This document shows positions 58,602-64,000 of a stretch of DNA of 64,000 nucleotides, one piece after another; positions within the stretch are counted from its first letter, which is position 1, and each line of letters starts with the position of its first letter. Made by a program: the position numbers and the translations under genes. Origin of the DNA: Beijerinckiaceae bacterium (GTDB lineage Bacteria > Pseudomonadota > Alphaproteobacteria > Rhizobiales > Beijerinckiaceae). The notes under the pieces were generated by a model. It worked only from the letters and a program-made list of their open reading frames with translations, made no database searches and had not been told where the DNA came from. The stretch spans positions 1-64,000 of the forward strand of contig CANBNG010000021.1 of assembly GCA_947370975.1 (NCBI GenBank), given 5' to 3'.

Positions 58602-60377
58602 TCAAGGGGCTGGCGCGGAGCAAAGCTCCAGCGCGCTCGTCAGCGTTTCGATCAGGTCGCACCCTGCATGGATGAAGGTCGTCACGCCCGCCTCACGCAG
58701 GACCGCTTCCAGCTCGCCGGGCCGGCCGGCAAGCGAGAGCCGCGCGCCTGCTGCGCCAAGGGCGCGCGCGGCCTCTACAGCGCCGGTCGCATAGAGCGCG
58801 TCGCTGGAGCACAGGCAGCAGAGCTGTGCGCCCGAGGCCTTGAAGCCTTGCACCAGATCGCAGTCCTCGTGAATGAGCGCCTCGAGACCGCCAGCCTCGA
58901 AGACGTTTTTCGCAAACATGGTGCGCGCTGTGAAATCGGCCACCGTGCCCAGTGTCGCGAGATAGATGCGCGGCCGCGGCTGCATGGCGTCGGCGCGTTC
59001 GCGCAGGCGCTCGAAATCCTGCGCAAGCCGCATCTGGGGAAACAGAGCGTCGGGGATGAGCGCACGCGCGGGGATGAGCACATCGACGGGGGCTTCATGC
59101 ACGTTGGGAAATTCACTCGTGCCGGTCAGCGGATCCTTGCGACGCGCGATATTTTTAAGCCGCGCCGCGCGGGTCGTCGCGACATCGGCAGACAAAGCCG
59201 GCAACCAGGCTTGCAACGATCCTGCGGCTTCCGCCTGCTGGAAGAGGGCCCAGGCTTTTTGTGCAAGCTCCTCCGTCAGTGTCTCGAAACCGCCCGCGCC
59301 CGCGGCGGGGTCGGCGACGCGGCCGAGATTGGCCTCTTCGGTAAGCACAAGCTGGGTGTTGCGCGCAAGGCGGCGCGCGAAAGGATCGGGCAGGCCGAGC
59401 GCCTGCGTGAAGGGCAGAACGCTGATGCGATCTGCGCCCGCAAGCCCGGCTGAAAAAACCGCGACCGTGGTGCGCAGCAAATTCACCCAGGGGTCGCGCC
59501 GCGTCATCATGCGCCAGGCGCTTTCTGCATGAATGCGGATCGGCTTTGGCGTCAGACCGCAGGCCTGTTCCACGCGCGCCCAGAGGCGGCGCAGCGCACG
59601 CAGCTTCGCCAGCGTCAGGAATTGGTCGGCATCGGCTGCCAGGCGAAAGGACAGGCAGTCGCGCGCCACCTCAAGCGAGAGGCCGGCGGCCTCAAGCAAG
59701 CGCAGGGATGCGAGCGCGCTTGCCAGCGCCAGCGCCAGTTCCTGCGCCTCGGCGCCACCGCTCGCATGCAGGCGCCGCGCATCGGCAACCAGCATCGGGG
59801 CTTTGAACCCGGCCTTGTGCAGGCGCAGCGCCGTGCTCACGCACAGGCTTGCGTCTTCTTGCAGAAGATCGAGTCCGAACTGCACATTGACCTCGCCGGG
59901 CGCTATCTTGCGCGCGACCAGCAAGGCTTCCAATTCAGCTGCAATGGCGCAGCCATCCGCGCCCGCATCGATCTCGATGGGGAGTCCGGTTTCGAGCATC
60001 ACGCTTTCGAGCACGCGCTCGAGGCTCTCTCCATTGGGTGGAAGACCAAAGCCATAAGCGCCGGTGGCGGCACGAAAGACGAGTTGCAGGCCGTTCGCGC
60101 CATTTTCGAGATCGTCCAGCGCCTGCGCATTGGCAGCAGCCGCATCTGGATGGTCGATGCGCGCGAGACTGTCCCAATTGCCCGCATGGGCGGCCACGAC
60201 CGGCTTGGCCTCGCTTGCGCGCTGATAGAGCGGCGCAATTGGCACCCCGTCATAGCTGCGCCCGACCAACTTTTCGAACGGTGCGCCTTTCAGCACATGG
60301 TCGACAAGCTTGCGCCAATGCGCCTCGTCAACCGCGGGAAAAGTGCTGGCAAAGGCGGGCTCGGCTTTGTTCGACAT
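58602..60377 (-). CDS. mutA: Methylmalonyl-CoA mutase small subunit
   Basis: A 591-residue structural subunit, homologous to MutB but inactive. The cobalamin region LGTVADFTARTMFAKNVFEA lacks the DxHxxG histidine present in MutB, as known for MutA. I chose ATG 60377 (MSNKAEPAFASTFPAVDEAH); the frame is open to 60506 without similarity. It is the first gene, mutB follows after 14 bp. Confidence 0.92.
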   Translation of the reverse strand: MSNKAEPAFASTFPAVDEAHWRKLVDHVLKGAPFEKLVGRSYDGVPIAPLYQRASEAKPVVAAHAGNWDSLARIDHPDAAAANAQALDDLENGANGLQLVFRAATGAYGFGLPPNGESLERVLESVMLETGLPIEIDAGADGCAIAAELEALLVARKIAPGEVNVQFGLDLLQEDASLCVSTALRLHKAGFKAPMLVADARRLHASGGAEAQELALALASALASLRLLEAAGLSLEVARDCLSFRLAADADQFLTLAKLRALRRLWARVEQACGLTPKPIRIHAESAWRMMTRRDPWVNLLRTTVAVFSAGLAGADRISVLPFTQALGLPDPFARRLARNTQLVLTEEANLGRVADPAAGAGGFETLTEELAQKAWALFQQAEAAGSLQAWLPALSADVATTRAARLKNIARRKDPLTGTSEFPNVHEAPVDVLIPARALIPDALFPQMRLAQDFERLRERADAMQPRPRIYLATLGTVADFTARTMFAKNVFEAGGLEALIHEDCDLVQGFKASGAQLCCLCSSDALYATGAVEAARALGAAGARLSLAGRPGELEAVLREAGVTTFIHAGCDLIETLTSALELCSAPAP

Positions 60378-60507
60378 GTCTGTTCCGGCATCCGAAATGG
60401 TCTTTGAAACCCTTTCTCGCATGATGCGTCGCAGCAGGCCACAACGGCTAAAGTCGAATGCCAAGTTCCCGGCTCGCCAGTGTCGAGGCGCACTTATGGC
60501 GGCCACC

Positions 60508-60569
60508 TGCGACTCCCGCCCCTTGCGGGGAGGGCGACTCAGCCGAAGGCTGAGCGGGGTGGGGTCGCA
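60508..60569. repeat. Palindromic intergenic repeat, family C copy 3 (short)
   Basis: GCGACTCCCGCCCCTTGCGG, then GGGCGACTCAGCCGAAGGCT and GAGCGGGGTGGGGTCGC. The left and right ends match with copies at 35341-35489 and 42693-42820. Between mutA and the DUF2267-like gene. Confidence 0.75.
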
Positions 60570-60588
60570 CTATTTTTCCGATTTACCT

Positions 60589-60960
60589 TTAGGTGAATTG
60601 GCCAAGGCCTGGGATGGAGCCCGCGATCTGTCCGACCGTATCTTCGCCTGCGCGTTCGCGTGCGACATCGAACAATTCGCGCCCGACGCTCTGCATTTCG
60701 CCCATGCCGAGGCCAAGGCCCGACAATTTGCCGGCAAGCGCCATCAGGCCGCCGCCAAACATGCCCATCAATCCGCCGCCGGCGCCATCGGCATGTTGGG
60801 CCGCAAGCTCGCTTGCGCCGGGAATGGATTGCAGCACGCGGCCGACTTCCTCAGCCGGACCTTCCTTCTGGAGAAAAGCCAGAATGGCGCCAACGGCCTG
60901 CGTCGCGGTGGCGGGGTCGATGCCGGCGGCATTGGCGATCCGGTCGATAATATCTTGCAT
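60589..60960 (-). CDS. Small DUF2267-like protein
   Basis: A 123-residue protein. The N-terminus MQDIIDRIANAAGIDPATAT, AVGAILAFLQKEGPAEEVGR resembles DUF2267-like helical proteins. A glycine- and methionine-rich middle follows (GAGGGLMGMFGGGLMALAGK), and an acidic C-terminus. No signal peptide. Function unknown; the middle could insert in a membrane or form a loop. It is divergent from the HerA-like gene. Confidence 0.72.
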   Translation of the reverse strand: MQDIIDRIANAAGIDPATATQAVGAILAFLQKEGPAEEVGRVLQSIPGASELAAQHADGAGGGLMGMFGGGLMALAGKLSGLGLGMGEMQSVGRELFDVARERAGEDTVGQIAGSIPGLGQFT

Positions 60961-61128
60961 GGAGCCCTCGGGAGGTTTGGGCGAAAAGTCGCCACACTGT
61001 CTGTCTGTACGTAGTGGAAATCAAGACTGCGCCGGTCGGGTTCCCGCAAGCTGGAAAGCCAACGCCGCCTCGCCTATAAACAACAGATGTTTCGTTTCCA
61101 ACTGCGAAGCACGGAAGGGTCAAACCAG

Positions 61129-62658
61129 ATGGCGGACGATCCGAAGAATCAGCCGGGCCGCATTCTTGTCGGCAAGAGCGATGCGTTTCAATATCTCCAG
61201 CTTGCGCTTGGCAACCGCCACGGGCTGGTGACGGGCGCAACCGGCACCGGCAAGACGGTGACGCTTCAGCTGCTGGCGGAAGGCTTTTCCAATGCCGGCG
61301 TCTGCGTTTTTGCATCCGACGTCAAAGGCGATCTGTCGGGCATTGCCATGCCGGGCGATTCCAAGCCGCCTTTCGTGAAGCGTGCCGAAGAGATTGGCGT
61401 TGCCTATCAGCCGGATGAATTTCCTGTTGTGTTCTGGGATCTGTTTGGCGAACAGGGCCACCCCGTGCGCGCCACCATTTCCGAAATGGGGCCGCTGCTG
61501 CTCTCGCGCCTGCTGGAGTTGAACGACACGCAGGAAGGCGTCATCAACATTGCCTTTCGGGTTGCCGACGAGCAGGGTCTGCTGCTGCTCGATTTGAAAG
61601 ATCTCCGTGCGCTGCTGCAATATGTCAGCGACCATGCGGACGAGTTGAAAACCCGCTACGGCAATGTCGCAGCCTCTTCCATCGGCACGATCCAGCGGCA
61701 ATTGCTGGTGCTTGAAAATCAGGGCGCGCTCAAATTCTTTGCCGAGCCCGCACTCGATATTCAGGATTTCCTGCGCGTGGATCGGGATCGTCGCGGCACG
61801 ATCAATGTGCTGGCCGCCGACAAGCTCATGCGCTCGCCCCGTCTCTATGCGACATTCCTGTTGTGGATGCTGTCGGAATTGTTCGAGACGCTGCCTGAGG
61901 TGGGCGATCTCGACAAGCCCAAACTCGTCTTCTTCTTCGATGAAGCCCATCTGCTCTTCGACAATGCGCCCAAGGCCTTGATGGATGCGATCGAGCAGGT
62001 GGTGCGTCTCATCCGTTCAAAAGGCGTAGGCGTTTTCTTCGTCACGCAAAACCCGCTCGATGTGCCCGAAGTCGTGCTCGGACAATTGGGCAATCGCGTG
62101 CAACATGCCTTGCGGGCTTTCACGCCACGCGATCAGCGCGCGGTGCGTGCGGCGGCTGAAACCTTTCGTCAGAATCCGGCTTTCGATACGGCGAAAGTCA
62201 TCACTGAACTTGGTGTCGGCGAGGCTTTGGTGTCGATGCTGGAAGGCAAGGGCACGCCGGCCATTGTCACGCGCGACCTGATTGCGCCACCTGCCTCGCG
62301 CGTCGGCCCGATCACGCCGCAGGAGCGCGCGGCGATCCTCGCCAGGAGCCCGCTGCTGGGCAAATATGACACGCCGATCGATAGTGATTCCGCCTTCGAG
62401 ATGCTGGCCAGACGCGCCAGCGGGCAGGATGCGCCCGCGAGCGACGCGCCTGCGAGCGGGGGCGGATTCATGGGCACGCTCGGCTCTGTGCTGGGCAGCC
62501 TGTTTGGCAATGGCAGCTCCAACGGCAAGGGCCGCCAGCGCATGTCGACAAGCGAGATGATGATGCGCTCGGCCGCGCAATCGGCCGCACGCTCCATCGG
62601 CACGCAGATTTCACGCGCCATCTTGCGCAACGTGCTTGGCGGCATGACGAAGAGGTGA
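61129..62658 (+). CDS. HerA-like DUF853 ATPase
   Basis: A 509-residue AAA-type ATPase. Walker A is GATGTGKTVT near residue 36, Walker B is LVFFFDEAHLLF near 265, and the FVTQNPLDVPEVVLGQLGNR segment is typical of DUF853 (HerA/TraD-related). HerA-like ATPases translocate DNA, but the bacterial DUF853 group is uncharacterised. The last 90 residues are Gly/Ser-rich. The start ATG 61129 follows GGAAGGGTCAAACCAG. No nuclease partner (NurA) is adjacent. Confidence 0.87.
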   Translation: MADDPKNQPGRILVGKSDAFQYLQLALGNRHGLVTGATGTGKTVTLQLLAEGFSNAGVCVFASDVKGDLSGIAMPGDSKPPFVKRAEEIGVAYQPDEFPVVFWDLFGEQGHPVRATISEMGPLLLSRLLELNDTQEGVINIAFRVADEQGLLLLDLKDLRALLQYVSDHADELKTRYGNVAASSIGTIQRQLLVLENQGALKFFAEPALDIQDFLRVDRDRRGTINVLAADKLMRSPRLYATFLLWMLSELFETLPEVGDLDKPKLVFFFDEAHLLFDNAPKALMDAIEQVVRLIRSKGVGVFFVTQNPLDVPEVVLGQLGNRVQHALRAFTPRDQRAVRAAAETFRQNPAFDTAKVITELGVGEALVSMLEGKGTPAIVTRDLIAPPASRVGPITPQERAAILARSPLLGKYDTPIDSDSAFEMLARRASGQDAPASDAPASGGGFMGTLGSVLGSLFGNGSSNGKGRQRMSTSEMMMRSAAQSAARSIGTQISRAILRNVLGGMTKR

Positions 62659-62664
62659 GGCTTT

Positions 62665-62786
62665 ACCCTCTCCCAAGGGAGAGGGTGGCTCCGAAGGAGC
62701 CGGGTGAGGGGCTACGCACTCTAGCGTTTATGCGTAACCCCTCTTCAGTCATGCTTTGCATGACAGCTTCTCCCGCAGGGAGAAGC
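62665..62786. repeat. Palindromic intergenic repeat, family B copy 3
   Basis: CCCTCTCCCAAGGGAGAGGG, GGCTCCGAAGGAGCCGGGTG, and CTTCTCCCGCAGGGAGAAG. Same module order as copy 2 (56321-56425). Between the HerA-like and M20 genes. Confidence 0.8.
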
Positions 62787-62836
62787 GGGCCGCGTTGTTG
62801 GTGCGCAAGAGGCGCGAAATAAGGAATGCAGAATTC

Positions 62837-64000
62837 ATGACCGGCATCGACACTGTTCTCGCGCGCATCGACCAGAATCTCGATGGCGCTGTTGCGCGTC
62901 TCTTCAGCCTGCTCGAAATCCCTTCGGTTTCGACCGATCCTGCCTTTGCGCCAGATTGTGCGCGCGCCGGTCAATGGTTGGTCGATGAGCTGATGGCGCT
63001 TGGTTTCGAGGCGACGCTGCGCCCCACAGCGGGCCATCCGATGGTGGTCGCAAAGGCCAAGGCCAAGCGGCGCGATGTGCCCCATGTGCTGTTCTATGGT
63101 CATTACGATGTGCAGCCGGCCGATCCGCTCGAGCTCTGGGAAAGCGCGCCCTTCAAGCCGCATCTGGCAGAAGCAGCCACCGGCACGCGCATTGTCGCGC
63201 GCGGTGCGGCCGATGATAAAGGCCAGCTGATGACCTTCCTCGAGGCCTGCCGCGCCTTTCGCGAGACGGGCGATCTGCCCTGCGACATTACCATTCTGTT
63301 CGAGGGCGAAGAGGAAACGGGTTCGCCCTCGCTGCCGGCCTTTCTGGCAGCCAACAAGGCTGAATTGCAGGCCGATCTCATGCTCGTGTGCGACACGAAC
63401 ATGTGGAACCAGACAACGCCCGCCATCACCACCATGCTGCGCGGTCTGGTGCTTGAGGAAGTTGTCATTCACGCCGCCTCGCGCGATCTTCATTCGGGCA
63501 TGTTCGGCGGGCCTGCGATGAACCCCATTCGCGTGCTCTCGCGCATCATCGCCGATCTGCATGACACCAAGAACCGCGTGGCGCTGCCGGGCTTCTACAA
63601 TGGCGTGGAAGATCTGCCGCCCGACGTTGCGGCGCAATGGGAGGCGCTTGATTTCGATCCGCAGAAATTCCTAGCCGACGTCGGTCTGTCGCAATCGGCG
63701 GGCGAACAGGATCGCAGCCTGCTGGAGCAGATCTGGTCGCGCCCGACCTGCGATGTGAACGGCATTGTGGGCGGCTACACCGGCAAGGGCTCGAAGACGG
63801 TTCTGCCCGCGCAGGCATCGGCCAAATTCTCGTTCCGGCTTGTCGGCAAGCAGGATCCCGACAAGATCGTGGCGAGCTTCCGCGACTTCGTGCGCGCGCG
63901 CCTGCCGGTGGATTGCCGTGCGGAATTCCTCTCACATGGCGCATCGCCCGCGCTGCAATTGCCGTTTGCCTCGGAAGCACTCGCGCGTGCGCGGCGCGCC
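62837..64000 (+). CDS. M20 family dipeptidase, N-terminal part
   Basis: The window ends inside this gene after 388 residues. It is an M20 metallopeptidase of the CNDP-like dipeptidase group. Zinc-binding elements are YGHYDVQPAD (His/Asp), ADDKGQ (Asp) and FEGEEETGS (tandem Glu). The lid-domain region starts around NPIRVLSRIIADLHDTKN. Start ATG 62837 gives MTGIDTVLARIDQNLDGAVA; GAATGC is a weak ribosome site. The rest of the C-terminal domain lies to the right. Confidence 0.92.
   Translation, partial: MTGIDTVLARIDQNLDGAVARLFSLLEIPSVSTDPAFAPDCARAGQWLVDELMALGFEATLRPTAGHPMVVAKAKAKRRDVPHVLFYGHYDVQPADPLELWESAPFKPHLAEAATGTRIVARGAADDKGQLMTFLEACRAFRETGDLPCDITILFEGEEETGSPSLPAFLAANKAELQADLMLVCDTNMWNQTTPAITTMLRGLVLEEVVIHAASRDLHSGMFGGPAMNPIRVLSRIIADLHDTKNRVALPGFYNGVEDLPPDVAAQWEALDFDPQKFLADVGLSQSAGEQDRSLLEQIWSRPTCDVNGIVGGYTGKGSKTVLPAQASAKFSFRLVGKQDPDKIVASFRDFVRARLPVDCRAEFLSHGASPALQLPFASEALARARRA

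Noticed and set aside
1..64000. Search for tRNA, rRNA, CRISPR and insertion sequences
   Set aside because: Intergenic regions are short and none shows a tRNA T-loop pattern, an rRNA block, transposase genes or flanking terminal repeats. Absence is by eye, so a covariance-model scan could still find a small RNA.

Overview
Organism: GC-rich, densely coding DNA with alphaproteobacterial features. These are an imuA-imuB-dnaE2 mutagenesis cassette with a GTTC-N7-GTTC LexA box, a TIGR02301-type protein, a NadQ-like NAD regulator, a small-molecule pca catabolic branch under an IclR regulator, and short palindromic intergenic elements of the CGTCATTGCGAGGAGC type. I infer a member of Hyphomicrobiales (Rhizobiales), possibly near Beijerinckiaceae, Bradyrhizobiaceae or Methylobacteriaceae. 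The genus cannot be fixed by eye. The window has about 63 protein genes and no rRNA, tRNA, CRISPR array or insertion sequence that I could find. Layout, 1-19000: mostly housekeeping. Start of kup, polyprenyl diphosphate synthase, a tRNA methyltransferase-like gene, glyQ and glyS (separated by a dual-CDGSH protein and a Fic protein), a pirin, xseB, a NadQ-like regulator with a phosphatase-like gene, an HD hydrolase, tag, a YgfZ-like gene, a HicAB module, a Nudix hydrolase, pdxH, a DnaJ-class chaperone, and an ECF sigma/anti-sigma pair. Layout, 19000-31000: fabI, a phosphoglycerate-mutase-like phosphatase, a 1348-residue Pls/PosA-type single-module NRPS with six membrane segments, a HigBA module, aroC, an HDAC-family deacetylase, an L,D-transpeptidase lipoprotein, a HAD phosphatase, a MarR regulator and a DUF1499 membrane protein. 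Layout, 31000-38000: an MBL hydrolase and the SOS mutagenesis cassette dnaE2/imuB/imuA. Layout, 38000-52600: a small cysteine-containing protein, an SDR with a TctC-type binding protein, an IclR regulator divergent from a five-gene branched-chain-type ABC transporter plus a MetE-C-like enzyme, an AT-rich orphan gene, an XRE regulator, a second HicAB, and the protocatechuate operon pcaI-pcaJ-pcaH-pcaG. Layout, 52600-64000: a small membrane protein, a pyroglutamyl-peptidase-like gene, an orphan MazF, a DUF900 lipoprotein, a Uma2 nuclease, both methylmalonyl-CoA mutase subunits, a small DUF2267-like protein, a HerA-like ATPase, and the start of an M20 dipeptidase. How genes work together: the strongest regulatory story is a probable aromatic-acid regulon. 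The IclR gene (40492-41277) belongs to the PcaR/PobR group. Tandem 15-bp GTTC(A/G)C sites, 19 bp apart, lie both in its divergent intergenic region with the ABC transporter and just after the -10 of the pcaIJHG promoter. PcaHG opens protocatechuate and PcaIJ activates 3-oxoadipate; the intervening enzymes (pcaB, C, D, F) are not in the window. Other coherent units are the LexA-controlled imu cassette and the mutA-mutB pair for the methylmalonyl-CoA/succinyl-CoA step. Stress or toxin-type modules are unusually frequent: two HicAB, HigBA, an orphan MazF, and Fic. Three dispersed palindromic repeat families sit in most of the larger gaps. I did not find a clearly undescribed multi-gene system. 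The most promising leads are the PosA-like NRPS, the Fic gene inside the glyQ/glyS operon, the paired IclR operators, and the AT-rich orphan next to a HicAB module.
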